Shown: positions 1 through 31,098, counted from the first letter of the stretch. The stretch: DNA of 64,000 nt from Aplectana chamaeleonis (GCA_029168955.1 JAPDOI010000424.1:553304-617303); one strand, 5' to 3'. Numbers and translations are program-made. The notes: generated by a model from the sequence alone, not told the origin.

Positions 1-3000
1 TCTTTAGCATCTTCTCGTCGAAAAAGTTCTTCAGCGTGATCAGGTACTCCTTGATCTTGTTGGCGACAACATCTGTATTCCGATCTCGACACTTCTTCTT
101 CTTCTTATCGGCCACATCGCACGGGGTCGTCCACATATCCATAATTGTTAGAGAAGTCAGCCTTGCAGGACATGAAAATAAATGAAATGAATCGTGCCCT
201 GGGTTGTGGCAGTCAGGACATTCGTCGGGAGTCGACGAGTCAATCTTATGGACGAAGGCCTTGAGGTGTGAGGAGTGTCCACATCGTAGACCTGCCAGGG
301 TGACGCGTGTACGTCTGGGTAGGTCCGTTTCGCTGTCATCGATCAGTGGGTGCACGTCACCAAGAATTGGATTTAAGGGAGCACTGGAAAGGTATTCTCT
401 GACGAATCGGGTGTGCTCCATTTGCAGTAGTCTGACGCGATTGAGCTCCGACGTCGCCCAACGTTGACGATCCAAGACAGAGCCTGCAGCATGAAGTGGC
501 GAGCGAATATGTCGGAAATGGGGACCAGATGACAGTAATGGGAAATTAGGGTGTGTGGAATTCCTTACAATGCCAACATGGAACTGTTGCGACTGGAGTT
601 GACAATGCTGCTTTACAGGAAGCAGCGAACATTCTTGATATAGATGAGATACCGGTGTGGATCTAGGGCATCCAGTGATCACCAAGAGGCTTCCGACAAG
701 TGTCTTGACCATATTGTGGCTCCATATTCTAGCACCGGCTGCACCATAGCCCTGCAGGTGGTTCGCAAAATTTCCTTAGAGCTGCCCCATGTAGTGCCTG
801 CTAGCGAACGTAGAATGTTGTTACGTGTATTGGCAGCAGCAGCTCGAATACGTGTGTTTTCGTGAAAACGCAGTGACGGTTCCAGGAATACACCAAGTAG
901 ACGAGGGTGTTTTGATAAGGGCAGCATGTTTCCTTCCCAAAGAATCTTGGGATGCAGCTTGTGTTCGGCAGTCGCTGTAGTGCACAAAGTGACGCTGGAC
1001 TTGGTAGGAGAGACCTTTAGCTGCTTTGATTCAAGGAACTTGGCCAGACTGACGAGGTATTTATTCATCTCAGCAGTGGCTCGATCGATGACAGGGTCAG
1101 TACAAATAATAGTGATGTCATCCGCATATAGACATAAGTGGATGTTTGACGACGGCTTCGGCACATCAGACAGATACAAAGAAAACAGGCTGGGAGATAG
1201 AACTCCTCCTTGTGGGACGCCAGCCTTCAGGGGCACAGACTTCGACAAGTGTCCATCGAATTTCACACGAATGGAACGATTTTTGACAAAGTTATCGGTC
1301 CATCTTCTGCACCAGTCGGGAATAGTAGAGTCCAGGATCGACTTGGACAGCAGCGGGATACTGACATTATCGAAGGCAGCAGTTATTTCAACTGCCACGA
1401 CTATACTTCTACCAGCTGGAGGTTTCATGTTGAAGCCAGCAATTATGTGTTCTGTGATGGACGTGAGTGCCGTGATGGTAGAGTGGGCCTTCTTGGAGCC
1501 ATGTTGATGCACGTTATGACGTAAAGCTTCTTGGAGGTGCGGGTTGATGAATTTCTCCGCTAACTTAGCAATAGGGGACAAAAGGGAGATGGGTCGATGC
1601 GAAGTTGCTTGATCTTCTGGTTTGCCAGGCTTGAGGATCGGGAGAACAATTGCTTGCTTCCATCTAGCGGGAATGACACCTGTGCTGAATGACGAGAAGA
1701 CTAGGTCACAAAGTAATTCAAGGAACACTTCCGGCAAGTGCTTGAGATGGACGGCTGACACACCATCGGGTCCCTCGGCTCGCGAGTTCTTCATGGACTT
1801 GATGAGGGAAGACATCTCAGAAGCTGTTATGGCAGGTACATCTTGTCGGCTGAGCTTCCTTATAGACCGGAGAGTGAGCCTATTGGAACGATCACGGCGG
1901 GACGTCGCTGAAGCAAAGTGTTTTCCAAGTCGACATGCAGCCTTAAATCCGGACTCGATTTTCCCCGAAGGGAACTCAAGCATGTTGCGCTCTGCTGCCA
2001 ATTTCTTGCCAGACAACTGCTTAAGAGTGCTCCAGGTCTTCTTTGCATCAAAGGAGAAATTCAAGGATTCTGTGAACTCCATCCATCGCATCCGCTTGTA
2101 ATCATTCAGCATTTTGGTGATCTCACGAGACAGTCGTTGAATGCTGGGATCTGCAGGATCAGCTCGGCGCTTCTCGTCCCGTAATTCGATCAGCTCCAGG
2201 ACATCTTTGGGAACGTTAGGGTGAAACGTTCTAACGCGTCCTGTAGGTATTGCAGTTCTGGAGGCGTTGCATATGGCATCAACAATGAACTTGTCCTTCT
2301 CGTGAACGGAGCCGGTTAGCGGATAGTAGGCTACCCGACTGAGTAACACCTCTTTAAACATGACCCAGTTGACCTTACGGTAGTTGGTGTACAATTTGCT
2401 AAGAGAGCCTATGAAAGGTGCCAGATGACTGTTGAGAGACAAATCCAATGAAGCACATATGGGTACATGATCGCTGGCCATAGCTATAGCAGTGGACCAG
2501 TTACAGGAAACTGCAAGAGAGGATGATACAAAAGTGACATCCGGAGAGGACGACCTGCCCGTGGAAGGAAGGCGAGTGGGGGTGTCCTCGTTAATGGCAA
2601 CAAGATCACAATACTCAGCGAAAAGCTCTAGTAATTCACCTCTGTCATCAGGATCTAGAGAGGAGAACCAGGATCTGGAGTGAGCATTAAAATCGCCAGC
2701 CATGACAACAGAAGACGATGGGAGGGCAGTATGCACAGATTGCAAAAATGGAGTGGGATCAAACGAATTGGGACATGAGGAGATTGGGGGAATATAAATA
2801 TTAACAATATCTATAGGGCAACTTTGCAAAACAACATGAACACCAATACATTCCACAACATTATCATTAGGGAGAGCAATAAGATGAGAAGGTATAGAAG
2901 ATTTTACAAACGTAGAAACGCCACCACGATGGGATGTGCGGGGAAGGTGGTAAGACGTATAGCCGGGGAGGCGGGGTAGGGAGGATGTTGGGCTAAGTTT

Positions 3001-3479
3001 AGTCTCCTGAAGGAGAATGACATCTGGACGAAAGCGTTCAATGTACAATGTGAGCTCAGCAAGTTTGGCACGCAGGCCATTGATATTGAGTTGAAAAATG
3101 TCTAGACTATGAAGAGGAACACTAGGGAGAGAGTTAGAGCAAGAAGTACAACAATAAGCATCAGTGTAGTCATTATAGCTGGTTAACCCCGAGCGTTTGA
3201 GGTGTACCCAGCCGAGGCAACCACCGCACTGGACGCTTGCATGTTGAGCCGACAATCCACAATGACAGCAGGGATATCGTGGAGTCTTGCTGCGTGACCC
3301 CGGGTTCCTCTCAATGCCGGTTCGTAACAGTGGTATGCGGAGTACAGCAGCCAGCCATTTGCACTCCCATACAGAAAAAACTCCTCGTGGAGTTGTTGAT
3401 GCCCGTTTGATGAGTCTCCTTGATCTTGGAAGTCGACTCCACAGATCCACCACGCGTAGGTTGAGCATCTCGGATCCAT
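1..3479 (-). mobile_element. PHD-finger non-LTR retrotransposon (element B), running off the left edge
   Basis: Read on the minus strand this is a CR1/Jockey-type LINE ORF2. In order it has a short leader with a 2A-like motif (IERNPGS, about 3296-3340), a PHD-like Cys/His finger (CCHCG...CGGCLGWVH...CCTSC, about 3120-3240), an AP-endonuclease domain (LNINGLRAKLAEL, LLQETKLS, GDFNAHSRSW, SDHVPICASLDL), and a reverse transcriptase with GVPQGGVLSPSLFSLYL and the catalytic LYADDITI box (YADD codons 1117-1128). The frame stops near 679. Residues recognisable as the C-terminal Cys/His region (CGHSSHLKAF, CPDC, HLFSC, read across a frameshift) continue to about position 60, so the element is disabled and extends beyond the window. 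It cuts cDNA target sites and reverse-transcribes its own RNA when intact. It starts inside element A. Confidence 0.85.
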
Positions 3480-4446
3480 CTCGACACATGATTGTTATGT
3501 CATCGACATACGCGACAACCTTGATATCCTGTGGCGGCTCAGGCATATCCTCGAGGTGCAGACTGAACAATGCTGGCGATAGGACACCGCCCTGTGGTAC
3601 TCCAGCTGCGATAGGAATGCTGTTCGAGACGTGATTCTGAAACATAACTCGAGCTCGTCTTCCCTTGATAAATGCTGATATCCAGCGTTTCTGCCATGGC
3701 GGTATTGATGATTTCAGTAAGTTGCTTGGCAGGACTCCATGGTTTACTGTGTCGAATGCCTTGGTGAGATCCAAGGCTACAGTCACAGTTCTCTGTGGCT
3801 TCTCGGCATTGAACCCATCAATGGCAAAGCTAGTAATTTCCAGCAGAGCCGTCGTGGTGGAATGCAGCTTTCTGAATCCGTGCTGAAACTCCTGTTTATC
3901 ATTGTGCTCTGCAAGATCCTTCACAATCAACTTTTCGGCTACTTTCGCAAACGAGGACAGCAAACTAATGGGGCGATATCCCTTGACTGAAGCTTGGGGC
4001 TTGCCAGGCTTCGGCAGCGTCAGGACGTTAGCTGTTTCCCAATTTTGCGGGTTAGTGCATGAACTGAACGAGGTGTTTATCAAGTCAGTGAGAAGCGGAA
4101 GGATTTCAGTCGGTAATTCCTTCAAGACAGCAGGGCATATTCCGTCGGGACCAACAGCTTTAGAGTTCCGCATATCCTTTATAACCTTCTCAACTTGCGT
4201 CGTAGTGAACGCTTCGGCCGTGCTCATAAGCGGGAGGCGGCACTGCTCTCTTACTGTAACTCTGTTCTGCGGACCACGCTTTGCACTGATGATGAAAAAA
4301 CTTTTACCGAGCGCATGAGCGGTTTCCTTGCCTGACTTGAATACACCTTTGTCGAATTCAATTGTGGAGATGGTAGCGGGTAAGCTCTTACCCGAGAGCT
4401 TCCGTAAAACCTTCCAACTAGCTGCACTGTCCGTCTTGAAATCCAA
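679..4446 (-). pseudogene. Chimeric 1255-codon ORF fusing two LINE ORFs
   Basis: A single open frame starts in element A's linker between endonuclease and RT (MDFKTDSAASWKVLRKLSGK), runs through A's RT to YVDDITIMCRDGSE, then continues without a stop into element B's leader, PHD finger, endonuclease and RT, ending at HLSEASW. It therefore has the order RT(partial)-PHD-endonuclease-RT, which no intact LINE protein has. The join near 3470-3480 is in frame, apparently by chance. An automatic predictor would report it as a gene; it is best treated as retrotransposon debris. No host promoter or intron structure supports expression. Confidence 0.8.
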
Positions 4447-5900
4447 CTGCCCGGTGAACTTTTACCACTCTTCTTTCTTGTGCCTGTCCAGGTCCTTCTT
4501 GATCTCATCGTCAACTTCAGCAACGACGGGGTCCAGATGGTTGACCGCTCTCCTGGCATCTCTTGTCTTGATCTTATCTAGGATTTCCCTAGTGACATTT
4601 GGATAAAACGTCTTAAAGCGGCCGACAGGAATAGCCGCTTTCATGGCTCTGCGGATTGCGTCAGATAAATGGCACTCTTTTTGGTGCACGTCGCCATTCC
4701 ACGGGTAATTAACCACTAAGGGAAGTGCAACCTCACTGAACAGGCGCCAGTCTGCTCGGCCTAAATTAAGATAAGAATGTTGACGAACACCAGAATAGGG
4801 GGCGAGAGAATTGGAGAGATCGATACGAATGAAGACAGGGACATGGTCACTTGACAGAGGTGTTGAGGTGGACCATGAGCAAGAGTTAGAGAGGTTGGAC
4901 GAGACTAGAGATATGTCTGGGCTGGAAGATCGCCCGTTGGTAGGGAGACGAGTAGGCTGATCATCGTTTAAGATGACTAGGTCGCACTCCTCTGCCCATT
5001 CATCGACGGCAAAAAGTGTGAGCGTTGAAATCGCCCGCGAAAACAACCGTAGATGAGAAGGAGCAATCGTGAAGCTGCTTAAGAAGTGGAATAGGATTGT
5101 AAGATGAGGGGCATGAGGTAGTGGGTGGAATATATATTTAGAAGAGAGAAATAGGTGTTTTGAGAGGGGGATGGATTTGAAGGTACTCGAGAGTACCATC
5201 CGTGGGGATGTTGGGTATGATGTGGGAGGGGAGAGAAGATTAAACAAAGGTTGAAACTCCTCCGCCAAGAGCTGACCTTGGAGCATGGAAGGCAGTATAG
5301 CCCGGGATATTAGGATGAGGACTGGTGGGAGATGGAGAGAGCTTGGTTTCTTGAACCACGATCACGTCTGGATGGTAAGTACGTGCAAAGAGAGAGAGAG
5401 AGCTGAGAAAGCTTGGCACGAAAGCCGTTGAGATTGATATGTACAATGGAAAGGGGGCGATTGGAGTTTGAGGAATCAGAGTTAGAAGGTGAAGAGCATA
5501 TAACACAACGAAAAGAAGAGTTATGATGCTTCACAGAACTGAGATCCGAACAAGAGAAGTGCACCCACCATTGGCATCCAAAGCATTGGACGCTGGTCCC
5601 ATTCCAAGTGACACCTCTGTCGCATGTGGCTCATGGGTACTTCTTCTTCTTCTGAGTGGGTCCAGGATTCCTTTCCACGCCGGCCCTTAGCAGGAGAATC
5701 CGAAGGAGAGACGCGGCCGGCCAGCACCTCTCCCACGACAAAAACCCTCTTCGTGGAGGGGATGACGTCGGTTTGCACGGAGGCGATCTTCTTTTCTCCA
5801 CACTGCCGCGCCACGAACGTACGACATCTCGGCAGCATAAACCATCTATTAACCTCGTGGTTCAGTTCAACAACAGAAGTGGTACTAAAGGGCATATAAT
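3480..5900 (-). mobile_element. PHD-finger non-LTR retrotransposon (element A), interrupted by element B
   Basis: This is a second, related LINE on the minus strand, broken into several frames. An N-terminal Ser/Lys-rich leader (about 5521-5895) is followed by a PHD-like finger (CDRG...CFGCQWWVHFSCSDL...CVIC, about 5500-5640), endonuclease pieces (IVHINLNGFRAKL, VIVVQETKLS, LVILNDDQPTRLPT, SSDHVPVFIRIDL) and the front of a reverse transcriptase (KMRNSKAVGPDGICPAVL type motif, YRPISLLSS, AGVPQGGVLSPALFSLHL, AYVDDITIMC; YVDD codons 3499-3510). Directly after the YVDD box the sequence changes to the leader of element B. Its remaining RT and 3' end are absent from the window, as expected if B inserted into it. 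It lies immediately upstream of the first visible SRP72 exon and is probably in an SRP72 intron. Confidence 0.8.
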
Positions 5901-6065
5901 TATTCGCAGAAGGTTGAGAAGGGTTCGGGGATGGCTCGTAAAAACGTCATGAATTTGTGGTTACAAAGGGGATCGTAACTACGCCTATATCCTGCAACAG
6001 CGGCTCGCTTAATCCTGCCTCCATAGAAGCTTCATAACTTGATGTTAATGCAGGTCATTTCATAG

Positions 6066-25470
<19,405 letters not shown>

Positions 25471-25587
25471 AATCTACTGTTTGTGGCCTGCTTTTCTCTG
25501 CTTCTTGGTCAATTTTCCTGATTTGCAACCCGATTGGTTGTAATTCATGGTATCGTTCCTAATTAGTTGAAGTTCTATAAATTATCG

Positions 25588-25593
25588 AATAAA
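25588..25593 (+). promoter_or_regulatory. Poly(A) signal of SRP72
   Basis: AATAAA 118 bp after the SRP72 stop codon, in an AT-rich stretch; consistent with a short nematode 3' UTR. Confidence 0.7.
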
Positions 25594-25878
25594 CAATTTG
25601 CAAGCCGTTTATATGTTGAGCAAGTTGCGCTCTTTCACAAATTATTTCTAGTTCCCGCTCGAACAGGGCAGTTCTGAATAAAGCGAGTTGTCTTGCAACG
25701 CGCCTTCAGCCCACGTTGGGCTGGAGTTGCTAGGCGGTGACCTTGCAATGTCTTTCTTCCGCGACTCTCGAGGTGACCCCGTCAGAATTATGATCCACGT
25801 CCATCGCCGGTGGGAGACGAAGTATTTCCGTGAACTGCAGCGTCAGGGTGTGACCACGTTCTAAATCTCGCTGTGCGA

Positions 25879-26088
25879 CCTAAAGGCACAGTTCAACATG
25901 AGAATCGTTTTTGTGTTTTTCTGCCTGTTTTGAAAACGGTCTCATGCTGATGATAATGATGTCTCTGGATTCGTACAAGATCCCTGGGAACGGAGTTATG
26001 ACCCCTCCAAAATTGAGCAGCGGAAGCATGGTGGACGGGTTGTCCAAGCCTTGTACTTTCCCTCATTGGCAACCGATGAATGCGAGCG
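25879..26088 (-). mobile_element. Truncated MITE of the 490-720-bp TTAA family, inverted
   Basis: Starts CTAAAGGCACAGTTCAACAT and is homologous, in reverse complement, to the right half of the MITEs at 51495 and 60348 (shared stretches around GAACGGAGTTATGACCCCTC and ACGGGTTGTCCAAGC). Ends abruptly against the element beginning at about 26090. Confidence 0.7.
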
Positions 26089-26089
26089 G

Positions 26090-26460
26090 ACCTGAGGCCG
26101 GATTCATCAAAGCATTTTTGGTGGTAAGTTAGCGTTATCGGCTAACCGCAACCGCTATCAGTTTTTCACACGCTAACTGACCGGTTGAAAAAAGCGGTTA
26201 GTTGAAAGCACCGGTTAATGGCTAACCAGTCGCTGAAAATGAAGGGAGCTTGAACGTGAATTTGTTCTGTCTTGTTGGGTATTCTAGGTTGTGATTCATC
26301 ATTGCATTTTTTCCGGTAAGTTAGCTAAACCGCTCGACCAGGAGCATTTACCTGCGATTCATACACTCATTAACCGGACGAGAACTGGGTTATGCCACGG
26401 TTACGCTAACCGCATGTTGGGGTGGGTGAGGACATCGGTTAGCAGCTAACCAACCGCTCA
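26090..26460. repeat. GGTTAGC-rich repeat with CTGAGGCCGGATTCATCAA end
   Basis: Starts with the terminal motif CTGAGGCCGGATTCATCAA, found inverted at about 32880-32900 and in partial form near 53405. The interior holds many copies of CGGTTAGC/GCTAACCG in both orientations. Probably a MITE terminus with a degenerate interior. Confidence 0.6.
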
Positions 26461-26714
26461 TGATCAAGGGAAATCATGCTCCATCAATGCCTAATTGTCC
26501 CACGTTGACTGCGTCAAGCGAATTTTCGGGCAACTGGGTCCCTATAGCTCATTCTGGCTCAGCTGTACGCATCGATCTGTGGCGCCTTTTGCTGGTCAGA
26601 AATCTAATCGTGCGTCGTTTTCGGAGGTTACTTGATTACGTAGATTTTAGTAACATAGGGAAGCTGTCACTTGCAGCAAATTTTGACGAGTTAATTTTTG
26701 GCCTTCTTATGGAG

Positions 26715-26865
26715 AGTTCGCCGCGTCGTAGGAAGCGAGTAGCGCTTCATGTACAGGGAGCGCTACGCCGTAGAATGTCAGTTGCACTTAATGTGGAGCG
26801 TGCGCCGCGCCGTAGAATGTCAGTTGCACTTAATGTGGAACGTGCGCCGCGATGTGGAAAGTGAT
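26715..26865. repeat. Short array of 42-bp units related to the intronic satellite
   Basis: CGCCGTAGAATGTCAGTTGC recurs at exactly 42-bp spacing (26766 and 26808). The CGCCGTAGAA and GTGCGCCG words are shared with the 42-bp satellite in the SRP72 intron, while the rest of the unit differs. Confidence 0.7.
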
Positions 26866-28110
26866 GTGTGCTTTCTGTGGAATCTGTGCCGCGTCGTGGA
26901 AAGTGAGTAGCGCTTCGTACAGGGGTGTGGCGCATGGAAAAAAGCGTGAACTGGACGCCGCGTTGTAGGTAACGAATTGTGTATCATGTAGAGCGTGCGC
27001 TGCTTCGTGAATTGAGAGTAGCGCTTCGCGTAGAACATGCGCAGCATAGTGGATACCTGGAGGTGATTTTAGAAGAGCATAGGCAGCGACACGGAATGTG
27101 AGTAGCGCTCCATAAGAAGCGTGCACTGGAGAATGCGCGGCATGCCAGAGTGAGTAGCGCTTTACGAAGAGCGTGCGCAGCGACGTGAAATGCAAAATGC
27201 GCTTCATGCGAAGCGTGCGCAGGAAAATGCGCGGCAGTCTGGAGTGAACAGAGCTTTACAAAGCGCGTGCGCGGCAACGTGAAACACAAGATGCGCTTCA
27301 GGAAAAGCGTGAGCAGGAGATTGCGCGGCATGCTTAAGTAAGTAGCGCTTTACGAAGAGCGTGTGCAGCGACGTGAAATGCAAGTTGCGCTTCATCAAAA
27401 GCGTGCGCAGTGGAATGCGCGGCGTGCTAGAGTGGGTAGCGCTTTACGAAAAGCGTACACAGGGACATGAAATGCAAGACGCGCTTCATAAAAAGCGCGC
27501 GCAGGAGAATGCGCGGCAGGCTAGAGTGAATAGCGCCTTACGAGGCGCGTGCACAGCAACGTGAGATGCAAGATGCGCTCTAGGAGAAGCATGCGCAGGA
27601 GATCGCGCGGCGTGCTAGAGTGAGTAGCGCTTTACGAAGAGCGTGCGCAGCAACGTGAAATGCAAGATGCGCTTCATGCGAAGCGTGCGCAGGAGAATGC
27701 GTGGCGTGCTAGAATGAGTGGCGCTTCACGAAGCGCGTACACAGCGACGTGAAATGCAAGACGCGCTTCATAAAAAGCGCGCGCAGGAGAATGCGCGGCA
27801 TGCCAGAGTGAGTAGCGCTTTACGAAGAGCGTGCACAGCGACGTGAAATGCAAAATGCGCTTCATGCGAATCGTGCGCAGGAGAATGCGCAGCAGGCCGG
27901 AGTGAATAGCGCCTTACAAGGCGCGTGCACAGCAACGTGAGATGCAAGATGCGCTTTATAAAAAGCGTGCGCAGGAGAATGCGTGGCGTGCTAGAGTGAG
28001 TGGCGCTTCACGAAGAGCGTACACAGGGACGTGAAATGCAAGACGCGCTTTATAAAAAGCGCGCGCAGGAGATTGCGCTGCCTGCTAGAGTGAGTAGTGC
28101 TCTATGCGTG
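26866..28110. repeat. 94-bp satellite array, dimeric unit
   Basis: TGAGTAGCGCTTTACGAAGA recurs at 94-bp steps (27621, 27715 variant, 27809). Each 94-bp unit has two related ~47-bp halves, both carrying CGAAG(AG)CGTGCGCAG. The left side (to ~27100) is more degraded. ORFs running through it on the minus strand are repeat artefacts. Confidence 0.9.
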
Positions 28111-28453
28111 CACAGCGGCGTTAATTTTCTATCGATTTTCTTTGTTGTTTCTTGAAGAAGTGAAATTTAAAAAATAGACATTCTTACCAGTCATTTGCCT
28201 CCTCTGGACTGAAAAGAAATGGAAAAAATTCAATGCGATAGAAAATTTTCCTTTACGTTTTGCGAATTTATGAACCCCTCATCATACATGTATGTTCCTC
28301 CCCTAACTTTTTCAACACGCTCAAAAATGAAATCGTTGCTCCCGAGAAGTTGGAAAGCGCGAAACCCTTTTTGACATTTTCCGAACACGCCTAAACGCAT
28401 TTCTTCTTGGCGTATTTAATCGCAATTTGGGCGCTGAACTTCTCGTTTTCTAG

Positions 28454-28620
28454 TTCGCCAATGAAGATAGAGAGCTCATTGATGAGATGATTCAAGCTGC
28501 ACTTCCACGGATATTCAGGGACAGAACAAATCCTCTAGAGATCCGTCCCTTGTGGAGGGGATTCTGTTACGCCCTAGACCTGTTCGAGAACAGTTTGGCC
28601 TCAGAGGCTGTCAGAGACGA
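28454..28620 (+). pseudogene. Possible Harbinger-like transposase fragment
   Basis: After a TTTTCTAG, the frame reads ANEDRELIDEMIQ, LPRIFRDRTNPLEI, RPLWRGFCYALDLF. The RDRxNPLE word is one I associate with the N-terminus of PIF/Harbinger nuclease-type transposases. The similarity stops at 28620 where low-complexity DNA begins. Weak call. Confidence 0.25.
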
Positions 28621-28912
28621 AATTGAGATTTTTTTTCAAAATTTTGAATTTTTTTCGAAATGCGTTGAAAATTCGATTTTTTTTCGAAATTTGTCAGAAA
28701 TTTTGCACTTTTTTTCGAAATTTGTTCGAAAGAATTTGAACGAACAAATTTTGGAAATTTTCGAAAAATCGGATTTGAAACGCAAAAAATTGAAAAATTT
28801 TTGAACGCAAAAATTTCGAAGGAGCGAATTTTGAAGAAAAATCGTCCGACGAAGTTATCGAACGAACGAAAACGACAAAAAAATTCCAAAAATCTGTCGG
28901 AAATTTCTTTCA
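28620..28912. repeat. A/T-rich quasi-tandem TTTTTTCGAAATTT region
   Basis: Repeated TTTTTTTCGAAAT / ATTTTCGAAAAAT words in both orientations with no fixed period. Low complexity with a TTCGAA core. Confidence 0.7.
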
Positions 28913-29639
28913 TGTACAGTAATACCCTGTTATGCTCCGTCCCCGTGGCGATTAATTAGCATTTTATTCACCGTTTCCACCACTGCTAGGCATATTTCCA
29001 CGTCGATCACTGCACTTTGCACATTTTTTATTCACATGACCAGCTTTTCCGTCTTGCCTAGCTCGTGTTCGAGCTATGTGGTATGAAGAATAAAATGGGA
29101 TCATAATACCGAATTGGAAACTTTTTCTCTCAATCTGAAACGTACCCTCTATAAAACGTCGTATTTCAAATCATTCGAGGCGGGAGCGGCGCTCGCGACG
29201 CCTCAGCCTCCAGCCGCCCTCCTCTCTCTCACTGTCTCTAACCTCCGCTCCGCACAAGCACGTGTAGGAACCATGTGAATTTCGCCGTTTTATAGCCTGT
29301 ACACATCATACACATCATAGTGACATATTCAAATCGAAAAAAAGTGTCGCTCATACAATTGCATTCAAGAAAACAATATTACGAATGAAATCGGTATAAG
29401 TTAGTGGATCTGCAGATTCGCGTAAGCAGAAATGTAGGTACGCAAAAGCGCGTGGAAATTTATGCAGCGGCCACAACTCCGTCGCCGTGTCTGTCGCCGG
29501 CGACCGGCTGTCGCTGAAGTATACCATTGGCCTTTTGGAAAGGTGTTGCTATAGGGAAACATCAAAAACAGTTTATGATCTCCTGCATTCAGTTTCTTAT
29601 AAGAGAGATCAGCCGCGAACGCTCAGAAAATTGAAAACA
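28913..29639. other. Intergenic DNA, nothing recognised
   Basis: Includes a GC-rich patch near 29180-29270 (CCTCAGCCTCCAGCC). No gene, RNA or repeat call can be supported. Confidence 0.4.
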
Positions 29640-30020
29640 AATTACTTGTAAAATGAAAGGCCGAAAACAAGTTACTTGTAACATATCTGAGCCGATGTAT
29701 CCTCCATTTCCTTGCTACTCGCACTCGTATTATCATAATCGTTGTTGTGAAGCGGTTGTTTCTCGAAAATCTCAATAATGAAAATGAAGAAATCGTTCTC
29801 AAAACCGCAGTACTTCAATGATAGTGATAAAGGAAAGTGCGAGTAGCGGGGAAATGGAGGCTAAGTTACTTGCGACTTATCCCAGGTCATTTAAGTTACA
29901 TGTAACATATCGGCGGTTTACTGCGTGCAGTGCCCCTCCGATATGTTACATGTAACTTAAAGGACATGAGATAGGTCGCAAGTAACTTATATCAGCTTAG
30001 ATATGTTACAAGTAACTTGT
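29640..30020. repeat. Palindromic GTTACATGTAAC element with nested hairpin
   Basis: Arms such as AAGTTACTTGCGACTTATCC and its complement, and AGTTACATGTAACATATCGG with its complement, fold about ~29928. A second hairpin (29701-29860, arms beginning CCTCCATTTCC) sits inside one arm. The outer ends both carry AACAAGTTACTTGTAACATAT. Confidence 0.8.
29701..29860. repeat. Nested foldback element related to the 7276 hairpin
   Basis: Arms CCTCCATTTCCTTGCTACTC and its complement at the right edge. The inner segment GAAGCGGTTGTTTCTCG and ATCGTTCTCAAAACCGC resembles the hairpin at 7276-7434. Confidence 0.8.
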
Positions 30021-30319
30021 TTTTGGTTTCTGAGAGGATCCTGCGTGCAATGCGCCTCCGATATGTTACATATGACTTAAATGGCGCAATATAAATCGCA
30101 TGTAATTCAAATTGACCAAGAAGATATTTCCAAGGTTGATGTACGACGCACTCGCGGGGTCAGGCTTACGACTGGCGTAACTGTTGGTTCAATTAAGTAA
30201 GTTTGAGGTACTTGACGCCACACCAGCAGGGAAGGCGCAGCACTGCATTTTTTGTGTAGTGTGTGGTCTGGGACGCGCCTTCTGTGTCGCGTGTCGTCTG
30301 CGTCACAAGATGGCTGCCC

Positions 30320-30465
30320 ATAGTGAAAATTCAAATGTAAGTTACATGTAACATAAGTGTAACTTACATGTAATATAAATTCAAGTTACATGTAATATGA
30401 ATGTAAGTTACTTGAGACATTCAGGTAAGTTACATTTTATATTACAAGTAACTTAATTTGATTTT
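30320..30465. repeat. Cluster of AAGTTACATGTAACAT motifs
   Basis: At least five copies of GTAAGTTACATGTAA-like 12-16-mers, each self-complementary, at irregular 18-30-bp spacing. Same motif as in the palindromic element to its left. Confidence 0.8.
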
Positions 30466-30715
30466 TCTGAGCAAGGGCCGTTGAGACGTCTCCTCGGCTG
30501 AACGCATTGGGTAACCCCAAACAATCACCTTGAGTGATTCGCTACTCTTTAGAGGCTCTTCGTTTCCCATAACGCTAACGCGCGTGAAGCGCAGGCGTGG
30601 GTTGGAGTATGAATGCATTTGAACCGCACCACGCGCTTGCATATACTATGAATACTCCAGCTGCGACGGTACAGCTTAGTTGATTAAGTGGGTCTAAACT
30701 TTGCCATGATGGCAA

Positions 30716-30930
30716 AATCAGTACACGCGTTCAACTTCGTGGTAGCAGAGGATAGTAGTGGAGTTGATAATTATGAAACGGAATGAAATTAAGGATTGAC
30801 TAATAATGAAATTTCAAAAAGTCGCTACAGCCGTCGCCGCCATGGCGGAGCGGGCACCCGCGCGTGATGCGAGGTCCGGACGTCAGACCATTCATGCTGC
30901 GACGCCACGCCCCGCAAGTCTCTCGGTGCT
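30716..30930. repeat. Dispersed repeat, inverted relative to 53690-53895
   Basis: TGGTAGCAGAGGATAGTAGT, GGAATGAAATTAA and CGCCGCCATGGCGGAGCG regions match the reverse complement of 53690-53895 in the same order (GTAGCAGAGGGTACTACTGG, GGAATGAAATTAACGAT, GTCGTCGCCATGGCGAAGCG). No function is recognised. Confidence 0.75.
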
Positions 30931-31098
30931 GGGAATATAAAGATAATCATACTTCTAAAGGCCAGCGCGGCTAAGGGCGTTGGAGCATGAATAGCCTGAT
31001 GTCAGGCCTGTGCCTCACTTCCGCTCAGCCATGGCGATAACGCCCATTCCGGATACCGGTTTTCATATCGCTTTGTCATCACTCATGCATCAACTTGA

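Noticed and set aside
26747..27865. Minus-strand ORFs of 60-134 codons (HAAHSPAHAF-type repeats)
   Set aside because: They follow the 94-bp satellite periodicity and are not separate genes.
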